A stretch of DNA of 64,000 nt from an uncultured Christensenella sp. (GTDB taxonomy: Bacteria > Bacillota > Clostridia > Christensenellales > Borkfalkiaceae). Numbering within the stretch: the stretch's first letter is position 1; every line of letters starts with the position of its first letter. Below the pieces are notes generated by a model, which did not search any database, was not told the DNA's origin, and was given only the letters and a program-made list of their open reading frames with translations. Shown one piece after another: positions 53,819 to 62,322 of this stretch. The stretch lies in assembly GCA_910579705.1 (NCBI GenBank), contig CAJTUI010000006.1, forward strand, positions 62,001 to 126,000, given 5' to 3'. The translations under genes were made by a program, and so were the position numbers.

Positions 53819-53827
53819 ATTATAACA
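53819..53827 (-). promoter_or_regulatory. Extended -10 promoter of the ppx gene
   Basis: TGTTATAAT on the minus strand is a TGn extended -10. The -35 is weak. The predicted leader is about 65 nt. Confidence 0.6.
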
Positions 53828-53917
53828 TACGTATTGTTTTTTGTATAGATTTTTTAAAAATTTTTGTGCAATTTGCACATATAAATTTACGCATAATCAC
53901 GGTGTAACTGTAATATT

Positions 53918-54685
53918 TCAGTCGATCAGATGCGGAGCTATCTGTTTTAACGGAATTTTAACAAAATCACGGTTTTGATAGTCGCGGTGCGGAACGGTCA
54001 GAGTTTCGTCGTTTATGCGCTTATCTCCGAAAAATACTATGTCTATATCCAGCGTTCTGTCATCCCAACGCCTGTCGCGCACCCTGCCGCACTCCGCCTC
54101 TATCGCGTGAATTTCGTCCAGAAGCGCGTGCGGGGTCAAAAAGGTTGAAATCTTGACCGCGCCGTTTAAAAACGTGTTTTGCGCAACCCCGCCGTACGGG
54201 GCAGTTTCCAGATAGTCCGAAACCTTTATCACCTTTATCCCCCGCCTTTTGCCGAGAAGTTTTACCGCCCTGTCGAGGGTCTGTTTCCTGTCGCCGAGGC
54301 TGGAACCTATCGAGAGATACGCAAGCTCGCGCTCGGCGCAGACAGTTACCGCCACCGTTCCGAATTTAAGCTTTATAGGCGCCTCGGGCTTGTTTACGGT
54401 AAGCTTGACAAGGTTTACCGTTTCGAACTTTTCCATAATCGAGAACGCGCACTCGTACGCGAGCTTTTCGATAAGGTTAAACACTTTGCCCTGCGCTATC
54501 TCGGATATGAGCGTGCAGACCGCCGAATAGTTTACGGTATCTTCCAGTCTGTCGGATTTCGCGGCGGAATAAAAATTTGTGTGCAAGTCCGCGTCAAATA
54601 CAAATTTCTGCGGCGTGCTTTTCTCGAAACCGTGAACGCCGTGACAGGCCGATATTTCAAGGCCGCGTATCTTAATTACGTCCAT
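53918..54685 (-). CDS. folBK: FolB-FolK fusion: dihydroneopterin aldolase and HPPK
   Basis: Two consecutive folate-pathway steps in one 255-residue chain. Residues 1-118 are FolB (IRGLEISACHGVHGFE, then NLIEKLAYECA). Residues 120-255 are HPPK (AYLSIGSSLGDR, then RDRRWDDRTLDIDIVFFG, then PHRDYQNRDFV). AGAGGAAG precedes the ATG. It is the last gene of the folC-folE-folP-folBK operon and overlaps folP by 14 nt. Confidence 0.96.
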   Translation of the reverse strand: MDVIKIRGLEISACHGVHGFEKSTPQKFVFDADLHTNFYSAAKSDRLEDTVNYSAVCTLISEIAQGKVFNLIEKLAYECAFSIMEKFETVNLVKLTVNKPEAPIKLKFGTVAVTVCAERELAYLSIGSSLGDRKQTLDRAVKLLGKRRGIKVIKVSDYLETAPYGGVAQNTFLNGAVKISTFLTPHALLDEIHAIEAECGRVRDRRWDDRTLDIDIVFFGDKRINDETLTVPHRDYQNRDFVKIPLKQIAPHLID

Positions 54686-55451
54686 ACTCTTCCTCTATCG
54701 CGAGCGCGTTCTCCTTTACGTCGTGCACGCGCACGAAGAGAACGCCCTGTCTTACAGCAAGGCGGGTGCTTTCCAGCGTGGGTTGAAGTCTGTCCTCGGG
54801 CTTGCCGCCAAACATAGATTTACGGCTTGTCCCGAGCAACAGCGGATAACCCAGAGCCGAAAGACGGCCGTAACCGTTCAAAAGCTCTATATTCTGCTCG
54901 CGCGTTTTCGCAAAGCCGATACCGCCGTCCAGACAGATTTTATCCTTATCGATACCCGCGGAAAGCGCGTTTTGTACGGCCGAGCGCAAAAAGCTTTCTA
55001 TCGGCGGCCAGATGTCGCCCTCCAAAACCGCGGCGGCGTTGTGCATAATGCAAACGGCGGCGTTGTACGCCGCTATCGTTTTCGCCATATCCTCGTCCCG
55101 CGCAAGCCCCCACACGTCGTTAATCATATCCGCGCCCGCCTGCAACGCGGCCTCCGCCGTTTTGGCGAAGTATGTATCCACCGAAACGGGCACGTCGAAA
55201 TTGCTCTTAATCAGCTCCAACGGACGGATAAGCCGCGAAATTTCGCAGTCTGCCGAAACCTCGGTATAGTTCGGGCGGGTGGACTGCGGGCCGAGGTCTA
55301 TGACCGCCGCGCCGTCGGCTATCGCCTTTTCGACGGTCTTTAAAACGGTGTACTCGGTGTTGCGGCTCTCAGCCCAGAAACTGTCGGGCGTGAGATTGAC
55401 AATCGCCATAACGTATGTGCGGCGTTCGAATTTCTTATTTCCTATAATCAT
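54672..55451 (-). CDS. folP: Dihydropteroate synthase
   Basis: Joins pABA to the pterin. The 259-residue TIM-barrel enzyme has AIVNLTPDSFWAESR (the usual SDGG part is changed to WAES), GAAVIDLGPQSTRP, NDVWG and DGGIGFAKT. The target of sulfonamides lies in these loops; the altered first loop is worth noting. It starts within the folE stop (ATGA). Confidence 0.93.
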   Translation of the reverse strand: MIIGNKKFERRTYVMAIVNLTPDSFWAESRNTEYTVLKTVEKAIADGAAVIDLGPQSTRPNYTEVSADCEISRLIRPLELIKSNFDVPVSVDTYFAKTAEAALQAGADMINDVWGLARDEDMAKTIAAYNAAVCIMHNAAAVLEGDIWPPIESFLRSAVQNALSAGIDKDKICLDGGIGFAKTREQNIELLNGYGRLSALGYPLLLGTSRKSMFGGKPEDRLQPTLESTRLAVRQGVLFVRVHDVKENALAIEEEYGRN

Positions 55452-55993
55452 TTTATCAGCGCCAGAACCTCGCGTTTTTTATCTTCGGGAAATTCCCCCG
55501 CAACGCTGTAAGACAGCGTTTTACTGCCCGCCTTTTTAACGCCGCGGCAGGTCATACAGGTGTGCTCCGCCTCGCAAACGACCATTACGCCCTTGGGCGC
55601 AAGACAGCGCATAATCTCCTCGGCTATCTGGCTTGTAAGCCGCTCCTGCAATTGCAGTCTTTTGGAAAACACCTCGACCGTGCGCGCGAGCTTGGAAAGC
55701 CCTACAACCTTGCCGTCGGGAATGTAAGCGATTGCGATATTACCGAAAAAGGGCATTAAATGATGCTCGCACGTGGACGAAAAATATATGTCCTTTTCAA
55801 GCACCAAGTCGCCGCAATCGGATTTAAAGGTCTTTGAAAGATGCTTGGACGCGTCCTTGCCTTCGCCCGAAACAAACTCCGCAAACGCGTCCGCAACGCG
55901 GCGCGGCGTTTCCCGCAAGCCCTCGCGGTCTATATCTTCGCCAAGCGCCTGTAAAAGCTGTTCGACAGCCTTTATTGCTTTTTCTCTATCCAA
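55448..55993 (-). CDS. folE: GTP cyclohydrolase I
   Basis: First step of folate synthesis. The zinc ligands are in TCEHHLMP (Cys and His) and the Cys of HTCMTCRG; TPRRVADAF and LSKLAR are typical. The TTG at 55993 is chosen because AAAGGAGG lies 7 nt upstream. This gives 181 residues and a normal FolE N-terminus; the longer reading would overlap folC coding by 187 nt. Confidence 0.94.
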   Translation of the reverse strand: MDREKAIKAVEQLLQALGEDIDREGLRETPRRVADAFAEFVSGEGKDASKHLSKTFKSDCGDLVLEKDIYFSSTCEHHLMPFFGNIAIAYIPDGKVVGLSKLARTVEVFSKRLQLQERLTSQIAEEIMRCLAPKGVMVVCEAEHTCMTCRGVKKAGSKTLSYSVAGEFPEDKKREVLALIK

Positions 55994-57171
55994 TCTCTTG
56001 CCTCCTTTAAAATCGTGAACGAACCGCATACGACCACCGTTTCGCCCTCCGCTCCGTCCAGCGCGGCCGAAACGCTGTCGGCGGCGCGCACGCACTTGAA
56101 ATATCTTTCGCAGGCCGCTTTCGTTTCGGCAAGCGTGCGGGCGCGCGGCCCCGTGCAAGCAACCGCCGTAACGCTGTCCGCAAGCCCCGCGATATTTGCG
56201 AGAATACCGTCTATATCCTTATCGGAAAGACAGCCGAATATAATCGTTTTCGTTTCCGCCGTATCAGTCAAAAAACTTTTAAGCGGCCCGAACGCGGCGG
56301 GGTTGTGAGCACCGTCCAGCACGTATTCGCGGCCGCAGGCGCGAAACCTTTCCAGCCTGCCGCGCGGCGAGGCGTTTTTTATGCCCTCGTATACGGCGGT
56401 ACCGTCTATGCCGAGAATGGCCGCGCCCTCTATCGCCGTCGCGGCGTTGTAGGGTTGAAGACAGCCCTCGGCCGTTAATTCATACTTTTTACCGCGGTAT
56501 GAAAACTCCTTACCGCCGTTGTATTCCACCCCGTCGGCGAAAATGGCGCCCGCGGCGCCGAAGTATTGCCTTGCCTGCGGCGGCTGGTGCGCGTTTACGA
56601 CAACGGGACGGCCCTTTGCGATTATGCCCGCCTTGTGCCTGCAAATCTCCTCTATGCTGTTTCCGAGATAGGACGTGTGCTCCAATGACACGGAAGTTAT
56701 AACGGAAAGTACCTTGTCATTTACCGCGTTCGTCGCGTCGCCGAGGCCGCCCATACCGCATTCCAGCACGGCGTACTCGCAACCTTCTTCGGCGAACGCG
56801 AGGATTATTCCCGCGGTCTGCACCTCGAAACCGGTCGCATCCAGCCCTTCCGCGGCTTTCAGAGCGGCGGCGAAATACTTTTCGACTGTTTCGGGCGGGA
56901 TAATTACGTTATCGAGCATAAACTGGTCGTAAAAGTCGTAGACCTCGGGCGAGGTGAAAGTGCCCGTCTTTTTCCCCGCCGCAACGAGTATGCTTGTAAA
57001 AAACTGTGCGGTTGAGCCCTTGCCGTTTGTGCCGGCAATGTGTATGATTTTAAGTTTTTCGTCGGGACTTCCAAGCCTGTCGAGTATGGCGCGCGTGACC
57101 GCCGTGCCGGCGTGGATTCCCTTGGCGGCGTAACTTTTCACGGTCGCCGCGGCGTTATAATTATTATCCAT
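55972..57171 (-). CDS. folC: Bifunctional folylpolyglutamate/dihydrofolate synthase
   Basis: Adds glutamate to dihydropteroate and folates. The P-loop AGTNGKGST is near the N-terminus. The Mur-ligase-type SLEHTSYLGNSIEEICRHKAGI and the C-terminal YVLDGAHNP are present. The ATG at 57171 is chosen over upstream ATGs because these fall inside or before the promoter -10 box. It is the first gene of the folate operon. Confidence 0.94.
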   Translation of the reverse strand: MDNNYNAAATVKSYAAKGIHAGTAVTRAILDRLGSPDEKLKIIHIAGTNGKGSTAQFFTSILVAAGKKTGTFTSPEVYDFYDQFMLDNVIIPPETVEKYFAAALKAAEGLDATGFEVQTAGIILAFAEEGCEYAVLECGMGGLGDATNAVNDKVLSVITSVSLEHTSYLGNSIEEICRHKAGIIAKGRPVVVNAHQPPQARQYFGAAGAIFADGVEYNGGKEFSYRGKKYELTAEGCLQPYNAATAIEGAAILGIDGTAVYEGIKNASPRGRLERFRACGREYVLDGAHNPAAFGPLKSFLTDTAETKTIIFGCLSDKDIDGILANIAGLADSVTAVACTGPRARTLAETKAACERYFKCVRAADSVSAALDGAEGETVVVCGSFTILKEARDWIEKKQ

Positions 57172-57184
57172 TTCAAACGCAAAC

Positions 57185-57213
57185 ATTATATCATACGATA
57201 TAATCTTTATCAA
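57185..57213 (-). promoter_or_regulatory. Promoter of the folate operon
   Basis: On the minus strand TTGATA, a 17-nt spacer and TATAAT are followed by 13 nt and the ATG. The leader is only about 6 nt, with no room for a Shine-Dalgarno site. Confidence 0.8.
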
Positions 57214-57247
57214 GAATATTGAAAATAAATTTGTACAAACTTATTGT

Positions 57248-57922
57248 ATGGCTCTGATATTTTTACGTACGGCGATTATATTTTTAATTCTGCTTACCGT
57301 TATGCGCCTTATGGGCAAAAGTCAGGTGGGGGAAATGCAACCTTTCGAGTTCGTCATATCCCTGCTCATCGCCGAGCTTGCCTGTATTCCTATGGCGGAT
57401 ACTTCCATACCGTTGCTATACGGCATTATTGCTATCGTAACAATCTTTATACTGCACCAGATTGTGTGGCTTCTGGATTTGTGGTTCAAGCCTATGAAAA
57501 CGGTTATATGCGGAAAACCGTCCATTGTCATAAACAAGGACGGTATAGACGAATGCCAGCTGAAAAAAAACAATCTGGACGTGAGCGATCTTATAGAGAG
57601 TATGCGCGTTGCGGGCTATTTCAGCCTTGACGACGTGTATTACGGACTGTACGAGGCCAACGGCAGTTTTTCCGCGCTGGAAAACCCCGACAGGTCCACC
57701 TCTTCCCTGTCGGTTATGCTTATCGACGGCGGAAAGGCCGACGAGAAAAACCTCGAGCTTTGCGGCATTGAAAAAGACAAGCTTGACGCGTTCCTGAAAA
57801 AGCAGAACGCAAAACTCAAACAGGTGCTTGTTATGACCGTAAACGGCGACGGCCGCGTCTATTTCCAGAAACGCGGCGAAAAATATAAAATTTTACAGTT
57901 AGAGGTCAACGGGAAATGGTAA
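57248..57922 (+). CDS. DUF421 (YetF/YcaP-type) membrane protein
   Basis: A 224-residue protein with three TM helices (about 1-80) and a C-terminal YetF-type soluble domain (KPSIVINKDGIDECQLKKNNLDVSDLIESMR). MRLMGKSQVGEMQPFEFVISLLIAELA is the family signature. The family is often linked to sporulation or spore germination in Firmicutes. A plus-strand TATAAT lies at 57199. It overlaps the DUF4363 gene by 7 nt. Confidence 0.9.
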   Translation: MALIFLRTAIIFLILLTVMRLMGKSQVGEMQPFEFVISLLIAELACIPMADTSIPLLYGIIAIVTIFILHQIVWLLDLWFKPMKTVICGKPSIVINKDGIDECQLKKNNLDVSDLIESMRVAGYFSLDDVYYGLYEANGSFSALENPDRSTSSLSVMLIDGGKADEKNLELCGIEKDKLDAFLKKQNAKLKQVLVMTVNGDGRVYFQKRGEKYKILQLEVNGKW

Positions 57923-58293
57923 AGTCTATAATTTACACCCTGACCGCGCTTGTGCTTTGTATCGCGCTGTTTATAGGCGTGGACTTATACATCGGACGGC
58001 AGTTCGACGAATTCCACAGCGCGCTGGAAACGCTTTACAAGAAGATAGAGGACGACGCCGCAAACCGCGAGGACGGGTATTCCGTGCGGAGTATGTGGAA
58101 CGAGAAAAAGAGCAAACTGCACGTATTTATCCCGCACAACGATATTTCGTATATCGACTACTGGCTGAACGAGGCCTGCGGCCTTATCTACTGCGAAGAA
58201 TACGAACTGGCGCTGGGGAAAATAGAGGTTTTAAGGGAGATAACAAAGAACCTGCCCGGCGGCTATGCTTTGAAACTTGAAAACATTTTCTGA
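57916..58293 (+). CDS. DUF4363 protein
   Basis: A 125-residue protein with one N-terminal TM helix (about 4-26) and an acidic helical extracytoplasmic domain (about 30-125) of DUF4363 type. DUF4363 genes usually follow DUF421 genes, as here; the two products probably work together at the membrane. Function unknown. Confidence 0.85.
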   Translation: MVKSIIYTLTALVLCIALFIGVDLYIGRQFDEFHSALETLYKKIEDDAANREDGYSVRSMWNEKKSKLHVFIPHNDISYIDYWLNEACGLIYCEEYELALGKIEVLREITKNLPGGYALKLENIF

Positions 58294-58337
58294 GTTTTCA
58301 CATACGCGCCACAACCCCGTTAATTTACTTGTAACAA

Positions 58338-58727
58338 CTACTCGTACTCGTCGTAACTGCGTCTGTCAGGCGGGAAAGGCGGCGGATACGGCGGCGGGAA
58401 ATTGTTCGGAGGACAAACGTTGGGCGGACAGTTGTTGGGCGGCCGCTTGGGAGGGCAGTTTTCGGGAGGGCACTTCGGGGGTTTGGGCTGAGGGCATTTC
58501 TCCTCCATTTTTACAAGCACGGTGTCCTCGCCTATCTTAACCACGTTTTTAATGGGGATAAACAGGTCCTGTTTGGTGAACCTGAAACCCTTGCAACCCG
58601 TGACGGTTAAACCTATGAGGCGGTTTTCGGGATATGAAAAAGTTACGTCGCAGACCTTGCCGAGATTTTTACCGTCCGTTATGGATATAACGTCCTTTTG
58701 TTTGAGTTGAGAAAAAGTAAATTCCAT
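58338..58727 (-). CDS. YlmC/YmxH-type PRC-barrel protein with Cys-Pro-rich tail
   Basis: Residues 1-75 form a PRC-barrel of the YlmC/YmxH family (LKQKDVISITDGKNLGKVCDVTFSYPENRL), linked to sporulation. Residues 78-125 are a low-complexity tail of repeated CPP/NCPP-type units with five Cys. The tail is unusual for the family and could crosslink in a spore structure. AAGTGA precedes the ATG. Confidence 0.85.
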   Translation of the reverse strand: MEFTFSQLKQKDVISITDGKNLGKVCDVTFSYPENRLIGLTVTGCKGFRFTKQDLFIPIKNVVKIGEDTVLVKMEEKCPQPKPPKCPPENCPPKRPPNNCPPNVCPPNNFPPPYPPPFPPDRRSYDEYE

Positions 58728-58771
58728 AAAATCACTTAATGCGCCGAAAAACGGCAGAATAGTTTGTAATA

Positions 58772-58813
58772 ATATATGCGGCAGGCAATAAAATTATTGC
58801 CTGCCGCATATAT
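58772..58813. repeat. Perfect 19-bp inverted repeat
   Basis: Arms of 19 nt with no mismatch around a 4-nt loop lie between the CvpA-like and YlmC-like genes. There is no T-tract on either strand, so an ordinary terminator is not convincing. It lies 12 nt downstream of the CvpA-like stop codon. Confidence 0.8.
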
Positions 58814-58827
58814 TTGACATCTGATTT

Positions 58828-59400
58828 TTAAATTTCTATTCTTATGGTGATTATTTTGATTATCGTCATAAGAGGATTGTTTTCGAAAAGCCAGTCGAGC
58901 TTGAAGATACTGCCCGAAATATGCTGCTGGAAATTCGTGACGGTTGTGCCGCCTATCAGATAGACTATCTGGAACGCTATCATTACAAACAATGCAAGCA
59001 CGCAAAGGAAAAGCCCCACGCCCACTATCCTGTTAATCACTTTGATAACTATGTTGTCTATTTCGAATATCATTGCGATAAGTTTAACAATCGTGTATTT
59101 GAGTATCAGCACGGCAATAAACAGTACGATATAGTAAACTATGATTTCGATATGAATTGCGATAAGAATATCGCAAACCGTTCCTTTACCTTCCAGCGAC
59201 GCGACGAATTTCAATAAAAGTTCTTCAACGAAACTTATCTTTAAAATAAATCCGCCCAGACAGTAACATACAAGTATCGTTATTAAGAAACCGAAAAAGC
59301 CTTTCGTAAAAAAGCGCAAGCCTCTTCCGAACCCGACCAGCAAACCGAGTAATGCAAAAAATACTATAAGCCCTATGGCTATCCAATCCGCAATAATCAT
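58828..59400 (-). CDS. CvpA-like membrane protein
   Basis: A 190-residue protein with about four TM helices. The N-terminal DWIAIGLIVFFALLGLLVGFGRGLRFF and the layout match the CvpA family (colicin V production or membrane homeostasis). AGGAGG precedes the ATG. The exact role is not known. Confidence 0.75.
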   Translation of the reverse strand: MIIADWIAIGLIVFFALLGLLVGFGRGLRFFTKGFFGFLITILVCYCLGGFILKISFVEELLLKFVASLEGKGTVCDILIAIHIEIIVYYIVLFIAVLILKYTIVKLIAMIFEIDNIVIKVINRIVGVGLFLCVLALFVMIAFQIVYLIGGTTVTNFQQHISGSIFKLDWLFENNPLMTIIKIITIRIEI

Positions 59401-59630
59401 CTGCCGTCCTCCTTGTCGAAATTTATTATATTATATCACGGTTTTAAAAAAAAGTAAATAAATTAAGTACAAAAGTTTGATTGCCTTTAAAAGCCAAAAT
59501 TATACTTCTTTATAAAACTTTTTTGAAAATCCCGCAAAATTAACCCCGTTTCACAAAAATGCCCGTACGCGGAAAAGGCGGCGAGTATTAACTCTCTCCG
59601 CCGTTGCCGTCCGCTGCGATTGCCTATGTA

Positions 59631-59858
59631 TTAAACAAGCTTATCAAGCTCCGCCATAAGCTCGTGCATATGGTTACGCTCGTTCTCGATCTGCACCGTG
59701 AACTGGTTGAAGAACTCAATGTCGTTGTCGTTGGGGGTGGTGTGGTTTAAAAGCGCGTAAACCAAAGCCGCCTGCGAACGGGTGCGCTTTTGCTCTAAGG
59801 TGGCAATCTTCTTTCTGCTGGCGTTGATGGCCTTCTTCAATTTAGATTTCTGTAACAT
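59631..59858 (-). CDS. Small coiled-coil protein in the signalling cluster
   Basis: A 75-residue basic helical protein with predicted coiled-coil heptads throughout. AAGGAG precedes the ATG. It lies directly downstream of the HPt gene and may belong to the same unit. The family is not recognised. Confidence 0.6.
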   Translation of the reverse strand: MLQKSKLKKAINASRKKIATLEQKRTRSQAALVYALLNHTTPNDNDIEFFNQFTVQIENERNHMHELMAELDKLV

Positions 59859-59913
59859 ATGAACTCCTTTTATATTCGCATTTATTCAATAAAGTAAAAA
59901 TACTTGAATTGCC

Positions 59914-60264
59914 TTATAACATCTGGATACACGCCATAGTCAGCGCGTAGTCCTTTTTAACCTTTTTAAACAGCGGCTCTATATCGTCGCCGTAGTCCTG
60001 CCTGCCGCGCAAAGCCTCCGTTAAGTTGCTTGCGGAATACGCCAGGTTGGTCAGCGACAGGTTTTTACAAACTCCCTTTAAAGTGTGCGCGGCGCGGAAA
60101 GCCTCTTCTATGTTTTTGCTTTCTAGCGCGTTGCACAGCTGTGAAAAGCTGGGGTCGCTTAAAACCTTGGAAAGAAACTTTTTAACCCTGTCGTCGGTGC
60201 GCAGGCGGCTTATAACGTCGTCATAGTCGCCTTTCATAATTTCATAACATTCTTTTACGGTCAT
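59914..60264 (-). CDS. Stand-alone HPt phosphotransfer protein
   Basis: A 116-residue four-helix HPt domain with the phospho-accepting His60 in AAHTLKGVCKNL. It would shuttle phosphate between the hybrid kinase receiver (62322-64000) and the response regulator (60277-62322). AGGAGG precedes the ATG; the regulator stop is 13 nt upstream. Confidence 0.9.
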   Translation of the reverse strand: MTVKECYEIMKGDYDDVISRLRTDDRVKKFLSKVLSDPSFSQLCNALESKNIEEAFRAAHTLKGVCKNLSLTNLAYSASNLTEALRGRQDYGDDIEPLFKKVKKDYALTMACIQML

Positions 60265-60276
60265 TTAAACCTCCTG

Positions 60277-62322
60277 TCAATCCCTGTCGGTTACGACGTT
60301 TTTCAACGAATCGTCATAGAACCTGTAAGAATTTTTTCCGCTTCTTTTTATGGAATAAGCCGCTTTGTCCGCCATTTCAAACAACGTATTATACTCCGTT
60401 ATACTGCTGTCGTGCAAAGCCACGCCCATACTTACTTTAATAGGGAAACCCTTGAACTCGCCCGTAAGACTTGCGAAAATTCTCTTTATAAGCGGCTCGA
60501 CGTTGCCCTTATATCCCATAAAGACGATAAACTCGTCCCCGCCCATACGCGCGGCTATATCCGAACTACGGATATTCTTCCTTATGGTGTCGGCAATGTA
60601 TTCGAGCACTTCGTCGCCGAAACGGTGTCCGTAAACGTCGTTCGCCTGCTTGAAGTTATCCAGATCAAAGAAGATAAGCGCGTAATTCCTGCCGTTGGAT
60701 TTCTCCATACGCTGGGTTATCTGCTCTTTCGCCGCCTCGTGGTTCAAAAGGCCCGTTCTGGAATCGAGGTTCGCCTTCTCTTCGAGAATTTTCATTTCCT
60801 CGGTTTCGTCGTTGATATCCACTATCTTACAGACCGCGCCCTCGTATTCGGGAGGCTCGGTATCAGACCACATAGAGCCCCCGACGACCTTGCACCAGGT
60901 CTTTACGCCCTTTATTTCGAGCATAAATTTTTCCGTAACTCCCGTGTGTTCGGGCGTCGTGTTTTTAAGCGCCTGCAACAGCTTGTCGAAATCCCTTGGC
61001 TTAAACATCTTCTTGCCGAACTCGCTCTCTCTGGGATTGAGAATTGCGAGCGGCATTCCGAGATAGTCGGCCGCCCACTCCGAAAGTTTGATAATCTCGG
61101 GCGAGGCCGAAAACTCGAAAATTATATCGCGAGTTATATCCGAAAGAATTTTGTTTTTCATTCTTTCGTGCTCTAACAATCTTATCGTTCTGTTGGGAAC
61201 GTCCGCCACGCCGCCCGTTTTAAGCGTATGCGCGACCGTCTTCTGGATTTCCTTTTCAGCCGAATTTCCGAGCGAGAGCAGGGTAAGCTCTTTTTTAAGC
61301 GTTTCGGCAACGTCTTTAAGACACTCCATAAGCAACGGGTTAAACACTCCGCACTCGTTATTGGTTATCATTTCGACGGCCTTTTCGGGAGTGAACGGCG
61401 GTTTATACACGCGCTTGCTCGTAAGCGCGTCGTACACGTCCGCAAGTGCGACGACCTGCGCCGCAATGGGTATCTGCTCGCCTATGAGCCCGTCCGGATA
61501 GCCGCGGCCGTCGTAACGCTCGTGATGCCAGCGACAAATCTGATACGCCACTTTGATAAGCGGCTCGTTCCCGCGGGCGGGTATATCGTCAAGTATCTTC
61601 GCGCCCTCCACAGTGTGAGATTTCATTATCTCGAACTCTTCGGGCGTAAGACGGCCTGGTTTGTTGAGTATTTCCGACGGAATGGTGATTTTGCCCACGT
61701 CGTGCAATGCCGACGCGTTACAGATAAGCGTTACGTCATTGGGCGACAAATCGTATTTATCCGTCTTTTTCATAAGCGCCTGCAAGATAAGTTCGGTTAT
61801 GGCGTGAACGTGCAAAACGTGCAGTCCGCTTTCGCCGTTTCTGAACTCTACGATATGAGACAAAATCTCAATCATAAGACGGTTGTCTTTTTCTTTTTCG
61901 TATACCTGTTCGGTAAGTCTTAACGAAAGTTCCCTTCTGCTCTCTCCGAGTATAACGTTGCTGTTGACGCGGTGTCTTACGGTACGTTCGTCAAAAGGTC
62001 TGGATATATAGTCTACCGCGCCTAATCCGTAAGCCCTGTCCATATAAGTCGAGGCTGTTTCAGCCGATATCATAATTACAGGTATATGCGATATCCACCC
62101 CTGCTTGTTCATCATCGCGAGAGTTTCAAATCCGTCCATAACCGGCATTACTATATCGAGAAGTACGAGCGAAATATCGAGTTCGTGTTCGCGGAGTATC
62201 GCGACCGCCCGCATACCGTTCTCCGCTTCCAAAATTTCGTATTCGTCCGACAGCATATCTTCCAGCAACGCTCTGTTCATTTCGGAATCGTCTACGATTA
62301 AAATTCTCTTTTTCGAGGTCAT
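60277..62322 (-). CDS. Response regulator with REC, HD-GYP, PAS and GGDEF domains
   Basis: A 681-residue protein. REC (1-120) has phospho-acceptor Asp56. HD-GYP (about 150-340) has HDVGK and the GYP motif RYDGRGYPDG, so it should hydrolyse c-di-GMP. A PAS-type segment spans about 385-515. GGDEF (about 520-675) has the intact RMGGDEF and an I-site RSSD five residues upstream, so it should make c-di-GMP and be product-inhibited. The combination of both activities under one receiver is noteworthy. It overlaps the kinase stop by 1 nt. Confidence 0.93.
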   Translation of the reverse strand: MTSKKRILIVDDSEMNRALLEDMLSDEYEILEAENGMRAVAILREHELDISLVLLDIVMPVMDGFETLAMMNKQGWISHIPVIMISAETASTYMDRAYGLGAVDYISRPFDERTVRHRVNSNVILGESRRELSLRLTEQVYEKEKDNRLMIEILSHIVEFRNGESGLHVLHVHAITELILQALMKKTDKYDLSPNDVTLICNASALHDVGKITIPSEILNKPGRLTPEEFEIMKSHTVEGAKILDDIPARGNEPLIKVAYQICRWHHERYDGRGYPDGLIGEQIPIAAQVVALADVYDALTSKRVYKPPFTPEKAVEMITNNECGVFNPLLMECLKDVAETLKKELTLLSLGNSAEKEIQKTVAHTLKTGGVADVPNRTIRLLEHERMKNKILSDITRDIIFEFSASPEIIKLSEWAADYLGMPLAILNPRESEFGKKMFKPRDFDKLLQALKNTTPEHTGVTEKFMLEIKGVKTWCKVVGGSMWSDTEPPEYEGAVCKIVDINDETEEMKILEEKANLDSRTGLLNHEAAKEQITQRMEKSNGRNYALIFFDLDNFKQANDVYGHRFGDEVLEYIADTIRKNIRSSDIAARMGGDEFIVFMGYKGNVEPLIKRIFASLTGEFKGFPIKVSMGVALHDSSITEYNTLFEMADKAAYSIKRSGKNSYRFYDDSLKNVVTDRD

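Noticed and set aside
55994..56158. N-terminal extension of folE
   Set aside because: It overlaps folC in another frame and is Arg-rich; the TTG at 55993 has a strong ribosome site and gives the normal FolE start.
57172..57213. Upstream ATG starts for folC
   Set aside because: They lie within or ahead of the -10 box of the promoter and would not be transcribed.
58338..58520. Tandem repeat or CRISPR-like array in the proline-rich region
   Set aside because: The repetition is codon-level low complexity inside a coding frame; there are no regular spacers.
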